From UBA9662 sp002729415 (GTDB taxonomy: Bacteria; Poribacteria; WGA-4E; UBA9662): a stretch of 64,000 bases of DNA. A program made the position numbers and the translations under genes. The notes beneath the pieces were generated by a model, which saw only the letters and a program-made list of their open reading frames with translations, was not told the origin of the DNA and did not search any database. The stretch spans positions 65,442 to 129,441 of the forward strand of contig PBXZ01000005.1 in assembly GCA_002729415.1 (NCBI GenBank), read 5' to 3'. Positions within the stretch are counted from its first letter, which is position 1. Each line of letters opens with the position of its first letter. Shown here one piece after another: positions 35,072-43,365 of the stretch.

Positions 35072-36058
35072 TCAGTAATATATTTTTTCAACTATGTAGT
35101 TCCTTGGGTTTACTGCTTTNCCATTGACATAAACACCATAGTGAAGATGAGTNCCTGTGCTTGATCCACTACTTCCGACATAACCAATTACTTCACCTCG
35201 TGCNATNTTCTTGCCTTTTTGGATTCCTTTGGCAAATTTCTGTAGATGACCGTAGATGGTTTCCATTTGTGTTACTGGGTGTTTAATTCGGATTGTATTT
35301 CCTAGACCGGATCGGCTTCTTTGTACTTTAGTGATGACACCATGTGCCGCAGAAATGACTGGAGTACCAAGTCGTGTTGCAACATCCAACCCACTGTGAA
35401 AGTGTCGACTCTTGGTGATTGGATGGATACGGTAACCAAAACCGGAAGAATACCAGTAAGATTTTCTAGTCGAACTCGACAAACGAAGCGGTAAAACAAA
35501 TGGCATTTGTTCCAATTCGCTAAGACTTCCTAGGACAGCGTCGTATACTATTCTGACTTCGGCTTTTAATTCGGGGATGACCTCAGGTGTTTCTGAGATA
35601 GGCGGAGGTGTACTAGAGCCCGGAGTTACGTTTTGAGAATCTGCATCTAATGCGTCGGGAGCTGAGCTAAACGGATCTTGATTTGCTTGTCCGGTTTCGA
35701 TGATGCTACTGCCTCCTTGGCCCAGAACTCCTGTATTTTCAAGACCTAATACATGTTTAACCGTCTTTACCATGCCACGAACTTCATCCCATTTTGTTTC
35801 GTGAAATCTAATCTGCATTNCTTGGTCTTGGATTTTGTTGCTCAACTTTTCAATCGTTAACACTTGGTTTTTCTTTTCTTGATTGGATGATGTAAGTCTT
35901 GATGCTGCATTTATCGTAAGATAGATGGATGTNCCTAGCATAACCAAAATCAGGAAGCCAATGGNGCAGAAGAATATCAACATTTCGCGACTAACTGAAT
36001 GCTGACGCACAGGGCCGCCGGAAGACGACATAACCACAANTGTGTAGGAATCTTTCAA
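35072..36058 (-). CDS. M23-family zinc metallopeptidase (LytM-type), membrane-anchored
   Basis: About 328 residues from TTG 36058, chosen because GGAG (36067-36070) is 8 bases upstream and because MKDSYT-VVMSSSGG then forms a typical start for this family. One transmembrane helix (MLIFFC-IGFLILVML-TSIYL) precedes a coiled coil (ASRLTSSNQEKKNQVLTIEK) and a Pro/Ser/Thr-rich linker. The C-terminal LytM domain has SGFGYRIHPITK, HFHSGLDVATRLGTPV (zinc His and Asp), and a later HLHYGVYVN with HxH. All zinc ligands appear intact, so it should cleave peptidoglycan cross-links, or process surface proteins in the periplasm. Confidence 0.9.
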   Translation of the reverse strand: MKDSYTXVVMSSSGGPVRQHSVSREMLIFFCXIGFLILVMLXTSIYLTINAASRLTSSNQEKKNQVLTIEKLSNKIQDQXMQIRFHETKWDEVRGMVKTVKHVLGLENTGVLGQGGSSIIETGQANQDPFSSAPDALDADSQNVTPGSSTPPPISETPEVIPELKAEVRIVYDAVLGSLSELEQMPFVLPLRLSSSTRKSYWYSSGFGYRIHPITKSRHFHSGLDVATRLGTPVISAAHGVITKVQRSRSGLGNTIRIKHPVTQMETIYGHLQKFAKGIQKGKXXARGEVIGYVGSSGSSTXTHLHYGVYVNXKAVNPRNYIVEKIYY

Positions 36059-36657
36059 AATACCCGCTCCAAGATGTATGAACCTCAGCGAAATTGTGTT
36101 TCGACAGCAGAGTAGGAAAAACCTTACAGATACCCGACTAAACCGAAGTATAGCATAAACGCTAATGCGTTGCAAAGGTTTTGTGAGTAAGCCAAGAGCT
36201 GTTCTTTAGCTGTATTATAATCAAACATTTTGCCTGCTAAAACGACCTTCAGTCATTTTTTCTCATGACTAAGGGTATATTTAAAATATATTATGTTTTT
36301 GATGTTGTGCTTCTAACGAATTGGATGCAATAAATTAGGATTTTATTGTGTTTTAATATTTAGTTTTTCTAATATTGTCTATTGTCTTTTAACAAGATTT
36401 AGGATTAGGGTTGTTTAATTGTGTTTGGTGTAATCTTTCGTTGTAACTCTTTGGGATGAAGGTTTTGGCCGTATTCGATTTTCGTTTCGCCTTGATTTTA
36501 AAGTTAGATATTTGCTAAACTGATGATACTATTTTGATGAATAGGTATGAGTCAATGATATGGTAAATGTCTGTGCAACATGCAGCTCAATGGTTGGCTT
36601 CTTCGATCAGGAATTATTATTTCAATATTTTGAAGACTTAGGAAACTAAAATCGAGT
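36059..36657. promoter_or_regulatory. 599-base AT-rich divergent intergenic region (M23 peptidase / Gfo-Idh)
   Basis: It separates two divergent genes and holds no ORF of coding character. A perfect TATAAT on minus (36219-36214) is a candidate -10 for the peptidase. For the plus strand, TTGATT (36492-36497), 18 bases, then TAAACT (36516-36521) is a weak promoter candidate for the oxidoreductase. An inverted repeat AGTCAT (36251-36256) / ATGACT (36265-36270) lies between them and could be an operator or a hairpin. Confidence 0.35.
36067..36070 (-). promoter_or_regulatory. Ribosome binding site deciding the M23 peptidase start
   Basis: GGAG on the minus strand, 8 bases before the TTG at 36058. 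It favours TTG 36058 over the in-frame ATG at 36031 and over longer upstream readings. Confidence 0.5.
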
Positions 36658-37683
36658 ATGTCTAAATACAAAGTTGGAATTGTAGGTTGTGGCGGTATCG
36701 CCCACTTTCACGGCAATAATTATAATCGATTTGATGAATTTGAAATTGTCTCAGTGGCGGATATTAATCAGGGGTCGGTAGATCAATATGCGGAAGAGTT
36801 CTCTGTTTCTGGCAAATATACGAATTATCTGAACATGTTTGAGGAGGAAGATCTTGATGTTGTCAGTGTGTGTACTTGGCAGGGAACGCATGCGGAAATC
36901 ACCATTGCAGCTGCTGGCAGTGGAGTGAAAGGGATTCTGTGTGAAAAACCGATGGCTATCAACTTAGGCGAAGCTGAGTCAATGATTGATGCTTGTGACC
37001 ACAATGGCGTCAAATTGGTGGTTGGGCATCAGCGCAGATTTGAGGCTATATATACTGAGGCGCAGAAGCTCATTGCAGATGGTATTGTCGGCCAACCAAT
37101 TACTGTTACCCGCCGTGTTGGGAGCGGTTTATTAAATTGGGGAACACATGTGATAGATTTAACACGGCAAATTCTTGGGGATCCGGAAACTAAGTGGGTG
37201 ATTGGGCAGGTTGAGCGCAAAACTGATCGCTATGAGCGTCGTTGTGCGATTGAGGACCTTTGTGCTGGTATCATCTGCTTTGAAAATGATACCCGTTTAA
37301 TACTCGAAATCGATATGCCTCCACCGCACATAAACAATATTTTTGTGCATGGTAGTGATGGAATTCTAACTTCAGAAGACGGAAAACTCAAGGTTCTTAG
37401 AGGGAAAGAGGGATGGCAGACAATCAATCCTGTTGCAGACGGTGAAGATCAATGGTCAGAGTTTCTGGCTTGGCTTGATGGGCGTATTAACACTCATCGT
37501 TGTAGTGGGGAACAGGCATGCTATACTATCGAAATCATGATGGCAATATATGAGTCAGTTCGAACTAAAGGGCTTGTTGAGATGCCTCTAAAAACCAAAG
37601 AGTCACCGCTCATTATGATGATTTCGGATGGAACATTACCAGTTGAAAGAGCAGGTAAATACGACATTCGAGTGCCTTTTTAA
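36658..37683 (+). CDS. Gfo/Idh/MocA-family NAD(P)-dependent oxidoreductase
   Basis: 341 residues. The N-terminal Rossmann fold (VGIVGCGGIAHFHGNNY) has the GxGxxA dinucleotide site. VSVADI sits at the end of strand two, and GILCEKPMAINLGEAE is the diagnostic E-K-P motif. LVVGHQRRFEAIYTEA follows in the sugar-binding C-terminal domain. Members act on inositols, sugars or their derivatives. The gene is followed 33 bases later by the metallo-beta-lactamase/cNMP fusion gene on the same strand. Substrate unknown. Confidence 0.93.
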   Translation: MSKYKVGIVGCGGIAHFHGNNYNRFDEFEIVSVADINQGSVDQYAEEFSVSGKYTNYLNMFEEEDLDVVSVCTWQGTHAEITIAAAGSGVKGILCEKPMAINLGEAESMIDACDHNGVKLVVGHQRRFEAIYTEAQKLIADGIVGQPITVTRRVGSGLLNWGTHVIDLTRQILGDPETKWVIGQVERKTDRYERRCAIEDLCAGIICFENDTRLILEIDMPPPHINNIFVHGSDGILTSEDGKLKVLRGKEGWQTINPVADGEDQWSEFLAWLDGRINTHRCSGEQACYTIEIMMAIYESVRTKGLVEMPLKTKESPLIMMISDGTLPVERAGKYDIRVPF

Positions 37684-37716
37684 GGTGGAAATTAATAGAT
37701 CGGTGGTTGTTAACAA

Positions 37717-40056
37717 GTGGGAAAAAGAATAATAGAAGCTGATACAGATAAGTCTGTATCTCCAATCGAAATCATACAAATATGTCTTGGCTCTTACCTA
37801 TTAAGAGTTGCAGAAGCGGATGTTGCTTGGGTTTTTAATCCCTGGCCTGACATTAGCAAATACCTCATTCATCAACAGCTTGATTTTAATGGGGTTGTCT
37901 ATCCAGACTTGCGTGTGCAAAATGGGGTTAGCTGTAACCTGATAGAGTTTCCTCTTCTCCATGCCATGTTTGTCCAAGGAATGATTTTTCGTGGTGAAAA
38001 GCCAACCTTGGTTGGTACTGAAAAACAAATTCGTCTTGGTAAGGAAAGTTTTAAGCGTGGTCTGTACGGTTTTTATGATGTTGCTGAGATGGAGAATTGC
38101 GATTTGTCTCAAACCGAGATGGAAAATTTGATGCGGGAAATTGAGAGTCTGGCCGTGGGTGGCATCAAAGAAATGGATGAGTTGATGGGTTTTGTGTCCC
38201 TTGTTCCTTTGGAAGAAGCCCCAACGTCTAAAACAGCAACAAATTATAATGGTGTACGAATTTGGAAAGAAGCTGTTAACGTATATGGTGTTGAGTATAA
38301 AGGGGAATCGGCTAAGATTGATTGTAACTTAGTTTCAGGGGAAAGTTATATTCCTCCGCTTGATATTGATACCAAGAATATACCATTTGCATCTTTCCAG
38401 ATTATTGACACTGGGGAGGAAGATGGGTTTTCGCCAAAGAGTTGTTTGCATACTATCATCCAATGGCGTGACAAAGTGATTTGTATAGACTTGCCGATGA
38501 ATTCCTCATACCTCTTGGATAAAGTAAGTCTATCGAAAAATGAGATAGACGCGGTCATCTTTACACATAACCATGATGATCATATAGGTGACATATCCAT
38601 TTTGCTCCAGATGGATAAAAAAGTTACAGTCCTCTGTCCTAAGATTATCTGGAAGTCAATCCTATTGAAAGCATCAAATATGCTTGATATGAACATTGAG
38701 GATCTAAGCGCCTATTTCGATTATCGTCCCATTCTATATGGTGAAGAATATGATTATGTGGGACTGCGCATTTTAGCGCATCCATCGCTTCATCCAGTGC
38801 CATGTGCTATTTATCGTATTCGTGGGATTGTGGATCAAGAATGGAAAGTGTATGGTCACATGAGTGATATTCTGAACTTTACAAGGTGTGAGAAGCTGCT
38901 TGAAAGCGGAAGTATCACGCAGGAACGTTATCAGGCATATCGTGACTTTGTTCTTGATTCTGTACAAGTAAAGAAAATTGATGTTGGTGCTAGGACTGGG
39001 ACAGAAGAAGTTTCCGTTCACGGGGCTTGGCGAGATTTTTTGGATGATACTTCAGAGCATATTGTACTTGCTCACATCAATCGAGAGCATTTGGAGGAAG
39101 AGGCTACAGTTCTTGTTGGACAGGTTGCCTTCGCGGGGTCAGCTAGGAATCTGAGTGGCAGCCAGGTAAGTAACCAATACGCAACTCATGATATATATCG
39201 TCAACGAGCGATCAGTTTTCTTCGTGATTATATGTCCAATTTGCTTGAGGATAGTTTTTTTTCCGATTCAATTCGGGTGGAGCAATTGCAGGCGTACATC
39301 GGCATTTTGGCTGATAATGAAATTCGACTGATTCAACCCCAAACCCCATTCCTAAAAAAGGATGAAAAATCTGATTTTGTTTGTATGTTAGTCAGTGGTT
39401 CGGCTAGTGTCTGGACAGGGGAGAACGGTAGTTTAAGTCAAGTAACTGTAGTTGGGGCTGGCGATCTTATCGGTGATATTGGTGCGCTTGAGTTCAAACC
39501 TAGGAATGCTAACGTGAGGTCCGAAAACTATGTTCATGTGCTTCAAATCCCTGCCGCTCTTTTTCGTGAGGTAGCTATTCTGTTTGGGATCTATAAACCA
39601 AATGGGGGTGGGATATTACAACGAATATGGAAGAATCGGCCAATTATTCAGGCGTCAACAATTTTTGGACAAAACGTTCCATTTCGTCTGCAGAATAAAG
39701 TCGCGCAGTATGCAACTGAAGTTCCCTTAGATGCAGGCGAGCGTTTTTTCCCAGATAATAATGGTATGGAATCGATCTATCTGGGGAAATCTCCAGAGCA
39801 CTTTTCTATTAGGTTCAAAGATCGCGAGGTGTCTGATATCATCGAACCAATCTTTGGTGAGAATAATTTGCTTTCTCATGAAGTTATGGAATACCAAGTT
39901 GTGGCAGCCCAAAGAACAACCGTTCTGAAAATTGAATTAGGATCTAACTTAGACTGGATAATGGACGTGCCTTTGTTTAGATTACGTCTTACAGAGTTAG
40001 CTGGTCGTCGTGAAATTGAGTTGGAACGCGCCGCACGACCTAGAAAAAGTGGTTAA
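37717..40056 (+). CDS. Metallo-beta-lactamase fold protein fused to two cyclic-nucleotide-binding-like domains
   Basis: 779 residues from GTG 37717. Residues 1-~225 form a domain I do not recognise (starting CLGSYLLRVAEADVAWVFNPWPD). The MBL domain (~240-490) carries H284-N-H286-D-D288-H289 (THNHDDHIGD) plus VYGHMSD and VLAHINREH as further metal His candidates. Two cNMP-binding-like beta rolls follow: ~545-640 (KSDFVCMLVSGSASV, GAGDLIGDIGAL) and ~655-770 (DAGERFF, IEPIFGENNLLS). The second lacks clear phosphate-binding-cassette residues. Plausibly a hydrolase under allosteric control by a small ligand. Possibly an operon with the Gfo/Idh gene. Its last four bases overlap the convergent argG. 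Confidence 0.85.
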   Translation: MGKRIIEADTDKSVSPIEIIQICLGSYLLRVAEADVAWVFNPWPDISKYLIHQQLDFNGVVYPDLRVQNGVSCNLIEFPLLHAMFVQGMIFRGEKPTLVGTEKQIRLGKESFKRGLYGFYDVAEMENCDLSQTEMENLMREIESLAVGGIKEMDELMGFVSLVPLEEAPTSKTATNYNGVRIWKEAVNVYGVEYKGESAKIDCNLVSGESYIPPLDIDTKNIPFASFQIIDTGEEDGFSPKSCLHTIIQWRDKVICIDLPMNSSYLLDKVSLSKNEIDAVIFTHNHDDHIGDISILLQMDKKVTVLCPKIIWKSILLKASNMLDMNIEDLSAYFDYRPILYGEEYDYVGLRILAHPSLHPVPCAIYRIRGIVDQEWKVYGHMSDILNFTRCEKLLESGSITQERYQAYRDFVLDSVQVKKIDVGARTGTEEVSVHGAWRDFLDDTSEHIVLAHINREHLEEEATVLVGQVAFAGSARNLSGSQVSNQYATHDIYRQRAISFLRDYMSNLLEDSFFSDSIRVEQLQAYIGILADNEIRLIQPQTPFLKKDEKSDFVCMLVSGSASVWTGENGSLSQVTVVGAGDLIGDIGALEFKPRNANVRSENYVHVLQIPAALFREVAILFGIYKPNGGGILQRIWKNRPIIQASTIFGQNVPFRLQNKVAQYATEVPLDAGERFFPDNNGMESIYLGKSPEHFSIRFKDREVSDIIEPIFGENNLLSHEVMEYQVVAAQRTTVLKIELGSNLDWIMDVPLFRLRLTELAGRREIELERAARPRKSG

Positions 40057-41312
40057 TCAGTAGCTTTTTCAGCATTTGCTCTAGTTTGTCCTTCTACTGA
40101 TAGTGCACGTGCACCGACGCCAAGTATGGCAAGAAACCCTTCAGAATCAACGTGATTGAAATCTCCAATTGCTTCCATTGAGGCGGTTTCCTCCGAATAA
40201 AGCGAGTGTGGGCTTCCTGTAGCTGAATGGAATGTAATGTTGCCTTTATATAGCGAGACAGTGATTTTTCCAGATGCTAGTTTTGTAAACGGTTTGATTG
40301 ATCCTAGTAGTGATTGCGTCACTGGGGCGAACCAATAGCCTTCATAAACCTGTTCTGCGATTTGCATTGATACCTGATCAAAGACACGCCTTGCTCGCCG
40401 ATCGAGTATTAGTTGTAACAGATATTCGTAACATTTGCCAATCAACTCCATTCCAGGTGATTCGTATACACCTCGACTTTTTATGCCGACAAAGCGATTC
40501 TCTACTACATGGGTTCCAATTCCTACTGCGTTGCGTCCTCCAATGCGATTTGCCTGGTCTATAGCAGCCAGTGGTGTTACTGGGCTACCATTAACTGCTG
40601 TGGGGATCCCCTGTTCAAAAGAAATGGTAAAATATTCAACTTGATCAGGAGCATCCTTTGGATGACATCCCATCCCCGGGGTAATAAAATCTGCAGGCGT
40701 TTTGAGCGATTCTAATCGACCTGCTTCGTGTGTCAGCCCAAGTAAATTAGCGTCAGTTGAATAAGGCTTTTCGTGTGTGGCGGTTATCGGCAGGTCATTC
40801 TGTTGACAGAAGTTGATCATTTCTTTGCGGCCGCCGAAGCGATCAAGAAATTTTTGATCGCGCCATGGTGCATATATCTGAATGTTTGGGTTCAGCATAT
40901 TCGTGGCTAGTTGAAAGCGTACCTGATCGTTACCTCGTCCGGTTGAACCATGGGATAGAATGTTAATTTGACGTTTTCGAAGTTCAGGCAAAATTGCTTG
41001 AACTGTTATGTGCCGGGCTATTCCAGTTGTGTTCCAGTATCCACCTTCGTATTTTGATTGTGCTTGGATTAGTTTGAGTCCTGCTTCAGCAAGTGCATCT
41101 TTAGCATCGACAATAATTGCTTCGTCTGCGCCTGATGCAAGCATTCGGTGGCGAACATCGTTGATATTCTTCTCATCAGGTTGGGCTAAGTCGGCGCTGA
41201 AACAAACAACTTTGACGTCATGATTGACTAACCATCGCGTCATCGTGCAACTATCAAGCCCACCTGAAACGGCAGCACCAATTGTCTTCCCCTTCAGTTG
41301 ATCAACGTTCAA
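40053..41312 (-). CDS. argG: Argininosuccinate synthase
   Basis: 419 residues. It joins citrulline and aspartate using ATP in arginine synthesis. AVSGGLDSCTMTRWL near residue 14 is the PP-loop (SGGLDS, where many enzymes have SGGLDT). Further signatures are SHGSTGRGNDQVRFQLA, IYAPWRDQKFL, EKPYSTDANLLGLTHEAGRL (aspartate/citrulline site) and GIKSRGVYESPG. The family motifs are intact, so the enzyme should be active. No other arginine gene is in the window. Its 3' end overlaps the convergent MBL gene by four bases. Confidence 0.96.
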   Translation of the reverse strand: MNVDQLKGKTIGAAVSGGLDSCTMTRWLVNHDVKVVCFSADLAQPDEKNINDVRHRMLASGADEAIIVDAKDALAEAGLKLIQAQSKYEGGYWNTTGIARHITVQAILPELRKRQINILSHGSTGRGNDQVRFQLATNMLNPNIQIYAPWRDQKFLDRFGGRKEMINFCQQNDLPITATHEKPYSTDANLLGLTHEAGRLESLKTPADFITPGMGCHPKDAPDQVEYFTISFEQGIPTAVNGSPVTPLAAIDQANRIGGRNAVGIGTHVVENRFVGIKSRGVYESPGMELIGKCYEYLLQLILDRRARRVFDQVSMQIAEQVYEGYWFAPVTQSLLGSIKPFTKLASGKITVSLYKGNITFHSATGSPHSLYSEETASMEAIGDFNHVDSEGFLAILGVGARALSVEGQTRANAEKATD

Positions 41313-41450
41313 AGTGACTATTCCTTTTCCGACGGATTAAAGATCATGGGTTTTTTGGCGATCATAAGCTTAGTTATGGTTTCCTGTTGATAGTAAAATA
41401 ACTATTCCCGAATGATATGCGACGATAGCCGATTTTATCGCTAATATTTA

Positions 41451-41473
41451 GACTTGTCAAGAGGAAACAAGTC
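41451..41473. repeat. Perfect 7-bp inverted repeat in the argG/HNH divergent region
   Basis: GACTTGT (41451-41457) and ACAAGTC (41467-41473) flank a 9-base loop in the 255-base gap between argG and the HNH endonuclease. It could be an operator for one of the two genes or a hairpin in the leader of the HNH gene. It does not match an ArgR box. Confidence 0.4.
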
Positions 41474-41567
41474 CAAGGTTCTTTAATGCTTGCAGGTACA
41501 GTTAGCGTGTGTTAGAATTTCGAATTATACTTTAATTGATTATGAACTGTTTCCTCAGGAATAATTA

Positions 41568-42077
41568 GTGGAAGGGAGTGTTCTGGTACTAAACGCCAGC
41601 TATGAACCGATAAACATCTGCAACTTGAGGCGGGCGATGAAGATGATAATTAAGGGGGTTGCTCGTGCTGAAGAAACGTCAGATCGGCAGATTCGATCGG
41701 TTGCTACAGCGATTCAGGTTCCTCTTGTTATTCGTCTCGTTCGATATGTAAGAATCCCTCACATTATGGTGAAATTCTCGCGGCGAAATGTTTTTATGCG
41801 TGATCAGTATGCCTGTCAGTATACAGGCGAGGAGTATCCCAAGCACTTGTTGACTATTGACCATGTTATTCCCCGATCTCGAGGTGGTATGACAACGTGG
41901 GGTAATGTTGTGACTGCGTGCAGGAAGTGCAATATCAAAAAGGGTAACAGGACGCCTAGCGAAGCGAATATGATGCTCATTCGTAAACCGAAGTCCCCAA
42001 CAATTATCACCTATATGCACATGAGCTACCAATTTCGTCATGATCCGTCTTGGAAAAAATACCTCTACCTTAACTAG
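41568..42077 (+). CDS. HNH endonuclease (McrA-like)
   Basis: 169 residues from GTG 41568, with AGGA 7 bases upstream. CQYTGEEYPKHLLTIDHVIPRSRGGMTTWGNVVTACRKCNIKKGNRTP carries the HNH fold: DHVIPRSRGG supplies the first His, N of WGN and the C-x-x-C of CRKC bind zinc or position the site. The N-terminus (LVLNASYEPINICNLRRA) is typical of small stand-alone HNH proteins found in many bacteria. DNA target and cofactors unknown. The next gene overlaps it by 38 bases, placing it at the head of the rnpA-yidD-yidC-mnmE block. Confidence 0.93.
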   Translation: MEGSVLVLNASYEPINICNLRRAMKMIIKGVARAEETSDRQIRSVATAIQVPLVIRLVRYVRIPHIMVKFSRRNVFMRDQYACQYTGEEYPKHLLTIDHVIPRSRGGMTTWGNVVTACRKCNIKKGNRTPSEANMMLIRKPKSPTIITYMHMSYQFRHDPSWKKYLYLN

Positions 42078-42747
42078 ATCAGTTCCAACCTTTGTTTTCT
42101 TAGTCCTTGGAATCANCATCNTATCCTTCNTTCTACTTTCGTGNAGCTATACACCTCCAAANAATTATTACATTGAATTTGCNTTGATGGAGGAGTGGGG
42201 TGAACATAACCGGCAGCAAAGTAATCGTCAGTTAGGGGATGTTGTTGTTCATCCAGNGGAATCGGAGCCGCTTACTATTGCTTTTGAAGTGGGTTATGCN
42301 CCTCNGGGNCTTATTGAGTTCATACCTGTTGCNGAAGAGTTTCNGGTTATTCCCGAAGTTGTCCCTCCAATTNAAAAAACAAAAGTTATCATCTCGATTC
42401 AAGAGANAGCCTTGGAGACAGTTTTTCGTCAAGAGAAGATCCATATGGTTCACTATCGGGCAAAAAACGGNCGTCTTANNGGGNAATCAAACGTGGTCCA
42501 GATTAATTTCGTGCCGGNGTCTTTCTCGGANCGCTCNATCTATGCAGAATTTTTAATGATTACTGCTATAGTTCATGGTGCTCAACTTGAGAAGGATACA
42601 GTTGATGTTGTCAAGTGTGTGGTCGAAGATGATAATGGATCACCAGTCATGAGTTTGGAAGGTAATATTTTGACCTATCTTAAATATAAGGAAGCTCTGA
42701 TAGAAAAACAAGAATGGGAAAATCAATTGCAGATTGTTAANTATTGA
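42040..42747 (+). CDS. Putative lipoprotein upstream of rnpA, unknown function
   Basis: 235 residues. A hydrophobic N-terminal segment (TFVFLVLGI-I-SF-LLS) ends in a codon TGN, which can only be Cys, Trp or stop; Cys gives a lipobox LLSC followed by SYTPP. The soluble part is acidic and beta-rich (SEPLTIAFEVGY, KTKVIISIQE). ATG 42040 overlaps the HNH gene by 38 bases; a shorter start is possible. It ends two bases before the rnpA start. No family recognised. Confidence 0.6.
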   Translation: MIRLGKNTSTLTRSVPTFVFLVLGIXIXSFXLLSXSYTPPXNYYIEFXLMEEWGEHNRQQSNRQLGDVVVHPXESEPLTIAFEVGYXPXXLIEFIPVXEEFXVIPEVVPPIXKTKVIISIQEXALETVFRQEKIHMVHYRAKNXRLXGXSNVVQINFVPXSFSXRXIYAEFLMITAIVHGAQLEKDTVDVVKCVVEDDNGSPVMSLEGNILTYLKYKEALIEKQEWENQLQIVXY

Positions 42748-42748
42748 G

Positions 42749-43090
42749 ATGACNCANCATCTAGAAAAACTCAGGTACAATTGGGAATTTCAGAACGGTT
42801 ACCAAAATGGCAGGAAATATTGGAGCCGTTTTTTTGTGATCTATGTTTTACCAAATAGATTCAATTCAGTTAGACTTGGTATCACTGTGAGTAAAAAAGC
42901 TGGAGGGAGTGTCCAGCGGAATCGAATTAAACGTTTGNTTCGTGAATCATTTCGGTTTATCAAGTGCAAACTGAAGAAAGGTTATGATATTATTGTTATN
43001 GGCCGTAAGCCGGCGTTTCAACTTAAGTGTCAGCAGGCACAGTCAGAACTCATGTNTCTTTTTCGCAGGGCAAGGCTTTTTGTAANNTGA
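42749..43090 (+). CDS. rnpA: Ribonuclease P protein component
   Basis: 113 residues from ATG 42749. RnpA is the protein cofactor of the tRNA 5'-maturation ribozyme. RLGITVSKKAGGSVQRNRIKRL is the RNR motif that contacts the RNA, and LKKGYDIIVIGRKPA follows. N-terminus is basic, as usual. The stop overlaps the yidD start (NTGA). No rpmH was found before it, unlike the usual rpmH-rnpA pair. Four Ns give unknown residues at non-critical sites. Confidence 0.95.
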   Translation: MXXHLEKLRYNWEFQNGYQNGRKYWSRFFVIYVLPNRFNSVRLGITVSKKAGGSVQRNRIKRLXRESFRFIKCKLKKGYDIIVXGRKPAFQLKCQQAQSELMXLFRRARLFVX

Positions 43091-43296
43091 AGTTTATACC
43101 AATTATATTTATTAAATTCTATCAATCCCTGATNTCGCCTTTCTTCCCNCCGGTTTGTCGGTTTNGTCCTACATGTTCAGAATATTCAATTCAAGCTTTT
43201 GNTAAGTACGGAATTTTTAAAGGNGGATGGATCTCATTGANACGATTNTGCAGATGCCATCCGTATCATCGAGGNGGNTNCGATCCTTTGGTATGA
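43087..43296 (+). CDS. yidD: Membrane protein insertion efficiency factor YidD
   Basis: 69 residues. The first base of the start codon is N; reading it as A gives ATG, overlapping the rnpA stop by four bases. The family motif is intact: FIKFYQSLISPFFPPVCRF, then CSEYSIQAF, KYGIFKGGW and RCHPYHRGGFDPL, with the conserved Cys of CRF, PTCSEYS and CRCHP. YidD is a small peripheral membrane protein whose gene travels with rnpA and yidC. It is too short and its start too ambiguous for simple detection. Confidence 0.93.
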   Translation, partial: XKFIPIIFIKFYQSLXSPFFXPVCRFXPTCSEYSIQAFXKYGIFKXGWISLXRXCRCHPYHRXXXDPLV

Positions 43297-43365
43297 TCTT
43301 CGNNGTATNCCTTATTTTCTTCATACATTGAATCAACGATATTTTTTAAGGACNTAGTGNATTAA

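Noticed and set aside
41313..41567. ArgR-type operator upstream of argG
   Set aside because: No TGAAT-type box was found; the only symmetry is GACTTGT/ACAAGTC.
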